Origin: an uncultured Christensenellaceae bacterium
Lineage (GTDB): Bacteria; Bacillota; Clostridia; Christensenellales; Pumilibacteraceae
Assembly: GCA_910588155.1 (NCBI GenBank)
Contig: CAJUPB010000004.1
Coordinates: forward strand, 1 to 64,000
Length of the DNA stretch: 64,000 nt
Direction: 5' to 3'
Shown here one piece after another: positions 43,129 to 51,173 of the stretch; position 1 is the first letter of the stretch; each line of letters opens with the position of its first letter. Below the pieces are notes generated by a model. The model did not search any database. It was not told where the DNA came from and saw only the letters and a list, made by a program, of their open reading frames with translations. Both the position numbers and the translations under genes were made by a program.

Positions 43129-43825
43129 ACAATTGGATTTCCACAAGTTTATTGTCCACCATATCGCAGGAAGTCAGGTAATAGACTATACCGTCCTTTT
43201 TCAACAATTTTTCCGCTCTGCTGTTTCCGCAGTGAAGATGACCGTACACGACGGCATCTGCACCGTACTTTTTAAAAAGCTCGGTAAAAGGCGACGACTC
43301 GAATCTTCCGTTAAAAGGCGGATAATGCGTCATAACCACTAATTTTTCGCCTTCTTTGCGTTTCTTGTCTGCGTCGGCAAGAGACAATTCCATTCGTATT
43401 ACTTCTCTGTCGTAAATCTTTTTGTCGGCTTCCGCCTGTATTTTTCCGTCGGGCGTAGTCCAACCGCGACTTCCGCAAAAAATAACGTCGCCGATTTTCA
43501 AACTGTCGTTTTGCAGAGCATACATTCCCTTCGGCAAAAGAGCGCGAACGGAAGAAATGGATTTCCACCAATAGTCGTGATTGCCGCGTAACAATATTTT
43601 GCTGCCTTTGAAAGCCGATATGTATTCCAAATCGGGAACGGCATTTTCCAGATACATAGCCCAACTGATATCGCCTGCAATCAAAACAATATCGATGTCA
43701 GACACTCTTTTTGCCCAATCTTCGGATATCGTTTCGAGATAATTGTCCCAACTCGTTCCGAAAATATTCATAGGTTTGGGGTTGTTTATGGAAAGATGAA
43801 AATCGCTTATTGCAAAAACCTTCAT
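43127..43825 (-). CDS. Calcineurin-like metallophosphoesterase
   Basis: The 232-residue product has all five metal-site motifs of the calcineurin-like superfamily: SDFHLS near residue 7, AGDISWAMY near 50, RGNHDYWW near 78, THYPPFN near 165 and GHLHCG near 195. It resembles the single-domain group annotated as predicted phosphohydrolases (COG1768 type); the substrate is unknown. The ATG has no Shine-Dalgarno site; TATAAT lies exactly six bases upstream with TTGCAA 17 bases before that, predicting a leaderless message. Confidence 0.9.
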   Translation of the reverse strand: MKVFAISDFHLSINNPKPMNIFGTSWDNYLETISEDWAKRVSDIDIVLIAGDISWAMYLENAVPDLEYISAFKGSKILLRGNHDYWWKSISSVRALLPKGMYALQNDSLKIGDVIFCGSRGWTTPDGKIQAEADKKIYDREVIRMELSLADADKKRKEGEKLVVMTHYPPFNGRFESSPFTELFKKYGADAVVYGHLHCGNSRAEKLLKKDGIVYYLTSCDMVDNKLVEIQL

Positions 43826-43831
43826 AAGCAG

Positions 43832-43860
43832 ATTATATCAAATTTATTTGTCTTTTGCAA
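43832..43860 (-). promoter_or_regulatory. Sigma-A promoter placing the phosphoesterase transcript start at its ATG
   Basis: On the minus strand TTGCAA (43855-43860), 17 bases, TATAAT (43832-43837), six bases, ATG at 43825. Confidence 0.7.
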
Positions 43861-43865
43861 ATGAT

Positions 43866-44471
43866 TTACGTTTCGTTTTCGTCAAATAGCTCCGAATTCA
43901 TAAGCGCGGTACAGCCGCTGCAATCTCGACATTCCGGATAGACGGCAAAACCGTATGTAGGGACGAGAATATCTGCGCTTATGACGGTTTTGTACGTTTC
44001 CACAATGCAATATGTCAATGCCGCCACATTGTCGGAAAGAAATGCTCCGCTTACACAGATGATCGTGCCGTTACCCGTGAAAACATACGGCGTATTCGGA
44101 TTCGAAGGCACTTTAAGCGCAAGCTGTCTCGTAAGCGATATGACGCCTCGTCCGCTGCAACATACGCCTCTCGCATCGGTGAAAACCACTGCTATCGGTA
44201 TATTTAAAGTGCCCGTAACGTTTCGACAGTTCTCGCCGTTGGGACAACTGCTGTGTACAACGAATGCGGAGTCTCCCGTGTCTTCCGCTCTGACAAACGT
44301 AAACGGCGGCACCGCCCCCTGTGTTATATCCGTAAGTTCGACGGTTGCCGTCTGCGACAATCTTCTGCTTCGGCATCCGTCTATCACGCATTCGACGCTT
44401 ATACACATTCTGTCGCAAAGTCCGTTGAGCGCATTGCCCGATATTCTGCCCACAGCCTTAAAATTTGCCAT
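43866..44471 (-). CDS. Cys-rich protein of unknown function, possibly spore-related
   Basis: The 201-residue product has no signal peptide and many cysteines: CDRMCISVECVIDGC near residue 20, CPNGENC near 75, GVCCSGRG near 100, and a C-terminal CRDCSGC. The middle is beta-rich (TATVELTDITQG, GTLNIPIAVVFTD), which loosely resembles spore coat or SPOCS-like proteins, but I cannot name a family. GGGAGG lies seven bases before ATG 44471. A CATATATT box upstream resembles a sigma-E -10, without a convincing -35. A mother-cell sporulation role is a guess from composition. Confidence 0.7.
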   Translation of the reverse strand: MANFKAVGRISGNALNGLCDRMCISVECVIDGCRSRRLSQTATVELTDITQGAVPPFTFVRAEDTGDSAFVVHSSCPNGENCRNVTGTLNIPIAVVFTDARGVCCSGRGVISLTRQLALKVPSNPNTPYVFTGNGTIICVSGAFLSDNVAALTYCIVETYKTVISADILVPTYGFAVYPECRDCSGCTALMNSELFDENET

Positions 44472-44532
44472 AAAAAACCTCCCGACATATCTTTTTATCA
44501 ATATATGCCGAAAGGTCGGTGATTTGTACGTA

Positions 44533-45156
44533 TTATTCCTCGCCGAACGTCTGCCCGTTCGTATTTAATATTCCGTCTATAAGTTCCAGAACTTCGTCTC
44601 TGCCCTTTCCAGAAACTGCGGATACGGCAATTATATTGTCTTTGCCCATACCGAAACAAGTGGCTATTTTCTGAATCGCCGCCGTCAATTGATTTCTCGA
44701 CAGCTTATCAGCTTTCGTTGCAATGACGGAAAAGGGAATATTGTAATAGTAAAAGTATTCTATCATTTGCCTGTCAAGTACGGACGGCTCGTGACGGCAA
44801 TCCACAAGCGCCAATGCCCGCAACAAACTTTGCGTACTTTGAAGATAGCCTTCTATAAGACCGCCCCACTTGTTTTTTTCCGATTTCGATGCGGCGGCAT
44901 ATCCGTACCCCGGCAAATCCACGAGAGTAAACTCGCCGTCATTGAACGAAAACAGATTTATAAGCCTTGTTCTTCCCGGCGTCGACGAAGTTTTTGCCAA
45001 TTTACCGTTGCGGGCAAGCATATTTATAAAAGACGATTTGCCGACATTGGAACGCCCCACGACGCAAATCTCTTTCATAGGTTCGGCGGCACTTATGTCT
45101 CTATACCTTTCCGCCTGCGCTATACTCGTCACAAATCTTGCGTTCTTAATCTTCAT
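44533..45156 (-). CDS. engB: Ribosome biogenesis GTPase EngB/YsxC
   Basis: The 207-residue GTPase has G1 GRSNVGKSSF near residue 35, G3 DLPGYGYA, G4 TKADK and G5 SAVSGKG. EngB is needed for 50S subunit assembly. The ATG at 45154-45156 is preceded by GAGAGAAG; an in-frame TTG 15 bases upstream is less likely. It follows lon, an arrangement (lon-ysxC) conserved from Bacillus. Confidence 0.95.
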   Translation of the reverse strand: MKIKNARFVTSIAQAERYRDISAAEPMKEICVVGRSNVGKSSFINMLARNGKLAKTSSTPGRTRLINLFSFNDGEFTLVDLPGYGYAAASKSEKNKWGGLIEGYLQSTQSLLRALALVDCRHEPSVLDRQMIEYFYYYNIPFSVIATKADKLSRNQLTAAIQKIATCFGMGKDNIIAVSAVSGKGRDEVLELIDGILNTNGQTFGEE

Positions 45157-45179
45157 TTCTTCTCTCGTCAATCCGTTTT

Positions 45180-47537
45180 TTAAACAAGCGCCACATCGAG
45201 AACTTCGTCGATAGTGCTTGCATAGACTATACTCATATTATCCTTGACTTCCGCAGGCAAATCGTCGACATCTTTCCTGTTATCCTCGGGAACTATAATC
45301 GTGTTCACGCCGCTCCTGAACGCCGCAAGCGACTTCTCTTTCAGTCCGCCTATCGGCAGCACTTTTCCGCGCAAAGTAATTTCTCCCGTCATCGCGACAT
45401 TTTTGGAAACCTTCCGTCCGCTCATTGCCGAAAATATAGCCGTGGCAATCGTTATACCTGCACTGGGTCCGTCTTTCGGCGTTGCGCCTTCCGGCGCGTG
45501 AATATGCAAATCATACTTCGTAAATTTGTCGACGTCTATGCCGTACTTCTCGGCACGACTTCTGATAACCGTGAGAGCGGTATGGCAAGACTCTTTCATA
45601 ACCTCGCCCAAACTTCCCGTCAGCTTTATGTCGCCTTTGCCGCCGCCAACGAGACTGACTTCTATGTTAAGCGTGGTGCCGCCCACACTCGTCCAAGCAA
45701 GTCCCGTAACAAGACCCACTTCGTCCTCCGCATTTTTGACGTCGTCTTTATATCTCTCAACGCCGAGATATTCTCTCAAATCTTTTTTGGAGACCTTGAA
45801 AGACTTGATTTCTTTGTCGCCGCGGTTTACATACTTCACGGCAAGTTTTCTTATAACCGACGCGATTTCCCTTTCCAGACTGCGCACTCCGCTTTCTCTG
45901 GTATAGCAGGAAATAATTTGCATCATAACGTCGTCGGGAATAACCACTTTAACATCTTTCAAACCGTTTGCTTCTATCTGCTTCGGCAGCAAATACCGCT
46001 TGGCTATTTGCAATTTTTCTTCGTAAGTATAACCCGAAAGTTCGAGAATTTCCATTCTATCCAAAAGTGGCGTAGGTATCCATTCCACGGAATTGGCAGT
46101 GGTCACAAACATAACTTTCGATAAGTCATACGGCATATCGAGATAATGGTCCTCGAATTTGAAATTCTGATTCGGGTCCAACACTTCCAACATCGCGCTT
46201 GCGGGGTCGCCCCTGAAATCAGACGTCATTTTATCGATTTCGTCAAGCAAAAAAACGGGATTGACTACGCCTGCGGACTTCATTCCCGCAACTATCCTTC
46301 CGGGAAGCGCGCCGACATAAGTTCTTCTGTGTCCGCGAATCTCCGCCTCGTCGCGAACACCGCCAAGCGACATTGTCACAAGTTTGCGGTCTATCGCTCG
46401 CGCAATGGACGCCACAATGGACGTTTTTCCCACTCCGGGAGGTCCGACAAAGCAGAGAATCGGTGCTTTCAAATTATCTGTCAAGCGGTGTACCGCAAGA
46501 TATTCGACTATACGTTCTTTGATTTTTTCCAACCCGTAATGGTCTTCGTCGAGAATCTTCTGCGCTTTTTTCAAATTCAGATTGTCGTTTGTCTTTTCCG
46601 ACCACGGCAAAGCCAATATCCAATCCATATACGTGCGGCTGATTGCGGACTCCGGCGAAGTTACGCTCATCTTCTCCATTCGTTGAAGCTCGCGCAAAAC
46701 TTTTTCCTCGACTTCTTTCGGCAATTTCTTTTCCGAAATCTTTCGGCGGTATTCGTCGGCTTCGCTTTCCCCGTCGCCAAGTTCGTCTCGCAAAACCTTT
46801 ATTTGCTCGCGCACATAATATTCGTGCTGATTTTTATCTATGTTCTGGCGGACTTTTGTCGCGATTCTCTTTTCCATTGCTTTGAGTTCCGACTCTTCCA
46901 ACAGCTTTTTATAAACAAATTCATACTGCTTATAAAGTGACTCGCAAGACAAAAGCTCCTGTTTGTCCTTATAGTCGGTAAAAAACAGACCTGCCGCCGT
47001 TGCGATAAAACGCTCGTCGTCGGGCATCGATGTCGCCATCATTTGAAGGTCGGCGACGGACTTGGAATCGAACTTGCGATATTCTTCCAACTGCGCCACT
47101 ATATTCCTGCGTATGGCTTTAAGCATCAGCTCGTCGGAAGGTTCTTCTCCGAACTTTTTCAAAGAGACTTCGTAACAAGGCGTTATGGAAACAAAGCCGT
47201 CGATTACCATTCTCTCGACGCCTTCCAAAACCGCACGCACATACTCGCCGGACGAACGAAGCACTTGCTTGACCTTGACCAGCGTCCCCACCCTATACAC
47301 GTCTTTCGGCGCGGGATTGACCGCGCTTTTGTTTTTCTGCGTTACGACAAACAGATTTCTGTTTGAATCGATTGCCCTGTTCAGAGCCTGCAAAGACTTT
47401 TCTCTGCCGACGTCTACGGTGTAAGTCTGCCCGGGGAAAATCACGACACCGCGCAGAACTATCATTTGATAGGCTCCTCGGCCTCCGTAAAGCACTTCCT
47501 CGTCAATTAAGTTGTCACCGGTATACTTTTCGTCCAT
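45180..47537 (-). CDS. lon: ATP-dependent protease Lon (LonA)
   Basis: The 785-residue product has the N-terminal substrate domain (~20-210), a coiled-coil linker, the AAA+ module with Walker A GPPGVGKTS and Walker B VFLLDEID, and a protease domain with catalytic Ser692 (PKDGPSAG) and Lys735 (GLKEKS). It degrades misfolded and regulatory proteins in the cytoplasm. AGGAG precedes the ATG. It belongs to the tig-clpP-clpX-lon-engB set; the 87-base gap after clpX shows no clear terminator. Confidence 0.97.
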   Translation of the reverse strand: MDEKYTGDNLIDEEVLYGGRGAYQMIVLRGVVIFPGQTYTVDVGREKSLQALNRAIDSNRNLFVVTQKNKSAVNPAPKDVYRVGTLVKVKQVLRSSGEYVRAVLEGVERMVIDGFVSITPCYEVSLKKFGEEPSDELMLKAIRRNIVAQLEEYRKFDSKSVADLQMMATSMPDDERFIATAAGLFFTDYKDKQELLSCESLYKQYEFVYKKLLEESELKAMEKRIATKVRQNIDKNQHEYYVREQIKVLRDELGDGESEADEYRRKISEKKLPKEVEEKVLRELQRMEKMSVTSPESAISRTYMDWILALPWSEKTNDNLNLKKAQKILDEDHYGLEKIKERIVEYLAVHRLTDNLKAPILCFVGPPGVGKTSIVASIARAIDRKLVTMSLGGVRDEAEIRGHRRTYVGALPGRIVAGMKSAGVVNPVFLLDEIDKMTSDFRGDPASAMLEVLDPNQNFKFEDHYLDMPYDLSKVMFVTTANSVEWIPTPLLDRMEILELSGYTYEEKLQIAKRYLLPKQIEANGLKDVKVVIPDDVMMQIISCYTRESGVRSLEREIASVIRKLAVKYVNRGDKEIKSFKVSKKDLREYLGVERYKDDVKNAEDEVGLVTGLAWTSVGGTTLNIEVSLVGGGKGDIKLTGSLGEVMKESCHTALTVIRSRAEKYGIDVDKFTKYDLHIHAPEGATPKDGPSAGITIATAIFSAMSGRKVSKNVAMTGEITLRGKVLPIGGLKEKSLAAFRSGVNTIIVPEDNRKDVDDLPAEVKDNMSIVYASTIDEVLDVALV

Positions 47538-47624
47538 ATCGCACTCCTGTTAATTATCGGCTATCAATATTATGCGTCTAATCACGCTCGTTTAAAACAA
47601 AAACACACCCGTGGCAAAATCCGA

Positions 47625-48911
47625 CTATGCTATCTCCTTTTTTTCGGGGGCTTTTTTTCTCTTGATTACGGTTGGCTTTTCGCCGCCGACGCAACCGCCC
47701 GTTATTATTATCTTTTCGATTTCCTTATCGTCGGGCGCGGTGTACATAATATCAAGCATAGCGTTTTCCATTATCGAACGCAGTCCTCTCGCACCCGTAT
47801 TCAGCTCTATCGCTTTGTTTGCAATCGCCTCGACGGCATCGGCGGAGAACTCCAACTCTATACCGTCCATTTCCATAAGCTTTTTGTACTGTCTCGTGAG
47901 ACAGTCTTTCGGCTGCGTCAAAATACTGACAAGCGCGTCCTTGTCGAGAGCGCGAAGGCTTACATAAACGGGCAATCTTCCCACAAACTCCGGAATAAGA
48001 CCAAACTTAATCAAATCTTGCGGCTGAACGCTCTCCAACGTGTTGGAACTGTCAAGCTCGATTTTGCTCTTGATGTTTCCGCCGAATCCGAGAGACGAAG
48101 AATTAACGCGCTTTTCGATGATTTTATCGAGTCCCACGAAAGCCCCTCCGAATATAAAGAGTATATTCGTGGTATCTATCGCTATGCACTCCTGCTGCGG
48201 GTGCTTTCTTCCGCCCTGCGGAGGCACGTTTGCAACTGTGCTTTCTATTATTTTCAACAGAGCCTGCTGCACGCCTTCTCCGGACACGTCGCGCGTAATG
48301 CTGACATTTTCCGACTTGCGCGCAATCTTGTCTATTTCGTCGACGTATATAATTCCGCGTTGCGCCCTTTCGATATCATAATCGGCATTCTGAATGAGTT
48401 TCAAAAGCACATTTTCGACATCTTCGCCGACATATCCCGCCTCCGTAAGAGTGGTGGCGTCGCAGGACGCGAACGGAACGTCGAGTATGCGGGACAGAGT
48501 CTGCGCAAGCAAAGTCTTGCCGCAACCCGTCGGTCCCATAAGCAGAATATTGCTCTTTTTCAATTCCAAAGCGCTCTTTTTCTTACTGTTTCTGATATGC
48601 GTAAGATTATAGTTTACGCGCTTGTAATGATTATAAACCGCAACGCTCAAAACCTTTTTCGCATCGTCCTGACCGACGATATAGTCGTCGAGATGCTTCT
48701 TTATTTCTGCGGGTCTGGGAAGCTTTACGCTTTCCTCCGCGGCATTTTGTTTGTTATGCGCAATTATCTCTTCGCAAATCGCAACGCATTGGTCGCAAAT
48801 GCAAATAGAACTGTCGGACGCTTCGATAAGGTCGCGAACCTTGGAACGCGGACGCCCGCAAAAAGAGCATAATACTTCTTTATTTTCACGATTTTCGTCG
48901 TTCTTGCCCAA
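47625..48911 (-). CDS. clpX: ClpXP ATP-binding unfoldase subunit ClpX
   Basis: The 428-residue AAA+ unfoldase starts with the zinc-binding domain (CSFCGRPR, then CICDQC) and has Walker A GPTGCGKTLLAQ, Walker B IIYVDEIDKIA, and the ClpP-contact IGF-type loop region (LGFGG near residue 275). The start is TTG with GGGAG eight bases upstream. It follows clpP by 15 bases and delivers substrates to that protease. A Lys-rich C-terminus (VIKRKKAPEKKEIA) extends slightly past typical ClpX. Confidence 0.97.
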   Translation of the reverse strand: MGKNDENRENKEVLCSFCGRPRSKVRDLIEASDSSICICDQCVAICEEIIAHNKQNAAEESVKLPRPAEIKKHLDDYIVGQDDAKKVLSVAVYNHYKRVNYNLTHIRNSKKKSALELKKSNILLMGPTGCGKTLLAQTLSRILDVPFASCDATTLTEAGYVGEDVENVLLKLIQNADYDIERAQRGIIYVDEIDKIARKSENVSITRDVSGEGVQQALLKIIESTVANVPPQGGRKHPQQECIAIDTTNILFIFGGAFVGLDKIIEKRVNSSSLGFGGNIKSKIELDSSNTLESVQPQDLIKFGLIPEFVGRLPVYVSLRALDKDALVSILTQPKDCLTRQYKKLMEMDGIELEFSADAVEAIANKAIELNTGARGLRSIMENAMLDIMYTAPDDKEIEKIIITGGCVGGEKPTVIKRKKAPEKKEIA

Positions 48912-48926
48912 ATTAGTCTCTCCCGA

Positions 48927-49520
48927 TTATATTCTTTTTTCGAAAATTCTGTCTATAAGACCGTACTTCAACGCTTCTTCCGCCGTCATATAATGGTCTC
49001 TGTCAACATCTTTTTCTATCTTTTCCAGCGGCTGATTACAGTTGCTCGCCAAGATGGAGTTCATACGCTTTTTGATTTTCAGGATATGCTCCGCCTGAAT
49101 GGCTATATCGCTTGCCTGACCCTGCGCGCCGCCGAGAGGCTGATGAATCATTATCTCGCTGTTGGGAAGAGAAAATCTCTTGCCCTTCGCGCCCGAAGAA
49201 AGCAGAAACGCCCCCATAGACGCCGCCATACCGACGCATATCGTCTGCACGTCGCACTTGATATAATTCATAGTGTCGTAAATTCCCATTCCTGCGGTAA
49301 CGCTTCCGCCAGGACTGTTAATATAAAGGCTTATGTCTTTTTCCGGGTCTTTTCCTTCAAGATATATGAGCTGGGCAATCACAATGTCCGCAGAAATATC
49401 GTTGACCTCGCCCGTCAAAAAGACGATTCTGTCTTCAAGCAACCTCGAATATATGTCGTAAGACCGCTCTCCTCTGTTAGTCTGTTCCACAACCATAGGA
49501 ACCAAACTGCTTTTTATCAT
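48927..49520 (-). CDS. clpP: ATP-dependent Clp protease proteolytic subunit ClpP
   Basis: The 197-residue serine protease has the catalytic triad: Ser101 in GMAASMGAFLLSSG, His126 in EIMIHQPLGG, and the Asp in DRDHYMTAEEA. The N-terminus SSLVPMVVEQTNRGERSYDIYSRLL is standard; ATG 49520 has GGAGG seven bases upstream. It forms tetradecamers that work with ClpX encoded next. Confidence 0.97.
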   Translation of the reverse strand: MIKSSLVPMVVEQTNRGERSYDIYSRLLEDRIVFLTGEVNDISADIVIAQLIYLEGKDPEKDISLYINSPGGSVTAGMGIYDTMNYIKCDVQTICVGMAASMGAFLLSSGAKGKRFSLPNSEIMIHQPLGGAQGQASDIAIQAEHILKIKKRMNSILASNCNQPLEKIEKDVDRDHYMTAEEALKYGLIDRIFEKRI

Positions 49521-49588
49521 AATAGAACCTCCGTACATACTAATTTATTTCCGCGCTTGCGCCGTTATACCGTTTTGAAAAACGGAAA

Positions 49589-50998
49589 TTATTCCTCTTT
49601 CTTTGCGGTCTTCTTCGTTGCGGTTTTCTTTGCGGCGGATTTCTCCTCTCCGCTTTGTTCCGTTGTTTTCTTGGCTGTCGTTTTCTTTGCCGCAGGCTTC
49701 TTTTCGGCCTCTTCTTTCTTTTCGACGAACTTATTGTTCGACTTCAAAAAGTCTATGACTTTCGTCATCAAGAGGTCGCTTTTTACATACGCTCTGCGAC
49801 GAGCCGATATCTCCGCGCTTTCATCTGCTTTCGGCGCGTTCTTTTCCAACTCTTTGTCAACCTCTTTGTCGGACACTTCCAACTTCTCCGTTTCGATGAT
49901 TTTTTCCAAAGCAAGACGTGTCTTGACGTTTGAAATTGCGGAATCTCTGCGCTGACGACGGAAGTCGATTTCTTTGAGACCCGTATATTTGAAATAGTCG
50001 GAAAGTTTCATACCGCCGTATGCGCGCTGCAACTGCATTTCGAAATCGGCAAGCATATAGTCGATTTCACTGTCAATCATACACTGCGGAATATCCACTT
50101 CGCAAGCGTCCGCAATCATTTTGAGCATTTCGTTCTCGCTATCAGTTTCGGCGTGCTTCTCTTTGTGTTCTAAAATGGTCTTCTCTATATGTGCCTTGTA
50201 TTCGGCCATCGTGTTGCAGTTTTCGGTGACGTCGCGGGCAAACTCGTCGTTCAATTCCGGCAATTGCTTGAACTTGATTTCGTGCAAAGAAACCGTGAAC
50301 ACGGCGTCCTTTCCCTTCAAGTCCTCTGCGTGATAATCGTCGGGGAACTTAACCGTTATATCTTTTGTTTCGCCCTTGTTCATACCCACAAGCTGTTCTT
50401 CGAATCCGGGAATAAACGAGTGACTTCCTATGACAAGCTCCTGCTTTTCGGCAGTTCCGCCCGCGAACTTGACTCCGTTCACACTGCCGCTGTAATCGAT
50501 GGTAACGGTGTCACCGTCTTTTACGGCTCTGTCGTTTATATCGACCATTCTGGAAGCGTGTTCGCGCGCGTGTTCTATTTCGTAATCGACTTCCGAAGCG
50601 GAAACCGAAACCTTGGCTTTCGGAACTTCCAAACCTTTGTATGCACCGAGCTTGATTTCGGGCTTTACGGTAACGACCACATTGAAAGTAAACTTTTCGT
50701 CGGTTTCTTCTCCGAGGTCGATTTTGGGGTCGTCGACGGGAAAAATCCAGCTTTCTTTATCAAGCACTTCTCCGTAGCAGCGTTTAAAAACCGATTCGAA
50801 CGCTTCTTCGAAAAATACGCCTTTTCCGTACATACTTTCTATAACGCCGCGAGGAGCGTGTCCCTTGCGGAATCCTGGAATATTGTACTTTCCGCGAGTC
50901 TTAAAATAAGCGTTCGTCATTTCTTCTTTCCACTCGGACACAGCCACCGAAAAATCGATTTTGACTGCGCCCTTTTGTTTTTCCACTTTGTAGTCCAT
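49589..50998 (-). CDS. tig: Trigger factor with histone-H1-like C-terminal tail
   Basis: The 469-residue product has the three trigger factor parts: ribosome-binding domain with GFRKGHAPRG (signature GFRxGxxP, residue ~42), FKBP-type PPIase domain (~150-245, KDGDTVTIDYSGSVNG) and helical chaperone domain. Most trigger factors are about 430 residues; here about 40 extra residues form a Lys/Ala/Thr-rich repeat (AAKKTTAKKTTEQ, then KKTATKKTAKK). The tail could bind rRNA, nascent chains or DNA; this is inference. CGGAGG precedes the ATG. It leads the clpP-clpX-lon-engB set. Confidence 0.95.
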   Translation of the reverse strand: MDYKVEKQKGAVKIDFSVAVSEWKEEMTNAYFKTRGKYNIPGFRKGHAPRGVIESMYGKGVFFEEAFESVFKRCYGEVLDKESWIFPVDDPKIDLGEETDEKFTFNVVVTVKPEIKLGAYKGLEVPKAKVSVSASEVDYEIEHAREHASRMVDINDRAVKDGDTVTIDYSGSVNGVKFAGGTAEKQELVIGSHSFIPGFEEQLVGMNKGETKDITVKFPDDYHAEDLKGKDAVFTVSLHEIKFKQLPELNDEFARDVTENCNTMAEYKAHIEKTILEHKEKHAETDSENEMLKMIADACEVDIPQCMIDSEIDYMLADFEMQLQRAYGGMKLSDYFKYTGLKEIDFRRQRRDSAISNVKTRLALEKIIETEKLEVSDKEVDKELEKNAPKADESAEISARRRAYVKSDLLMTKVIDFLKSNNKFVEKKEEAEKKPAAKKTTAKKTTEQSGEEKSAAKKTATKKTAKKEE

Positions 50999-51027
50999 AA
51001 AAGTCCTCCGAGAGATTATACCGTTCT

Positions 51028-51056
51028 ATATTACCATATAACGGAAACTTTGTCAA
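51028..51056 (-). promoter_or_regulatory. Sigma-A promoter of tig-clpPX-lon
   Basis: On the minus strand TTGACA (51051-51056), 17 bases, TAATAT (51028-51033). No CIRCE element or CtsR box is visible, so heat control is not evident here. Confidence 0.8.
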
Positions 51057-51061
51057 TTTAT

Positions 51062-51090
51062 TTGACGGACATTCTATTTTAGTTTATACT
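51062..51090 (+). promoter_or_regulatory. Sigma-A promoter of rqcH
   Basis: TTGACG (51062-51067), 17 bases, TATACT (51085-51090). It sits back to back with the tig promoter; the two -35 elements are five bases apart, so the promoters may compete. Confidence 0.75.
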
Positions 51091-51173
51091 GAAACGGTAA
51101 CATAAAATCGCCAAAGAAAACGCGAAAAAACGCGAAAGCAATTATCTGCGGCGATTAACGAGGTAAAAAAATT

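Noticed and set aside
50999..51173. CIRCE or CtsR heat-shock operator before tig-clpPX-lon
   Set aside because: Neither the TTAGCACTC inverted repeat nor a GGTCAAA direct repeat is present.
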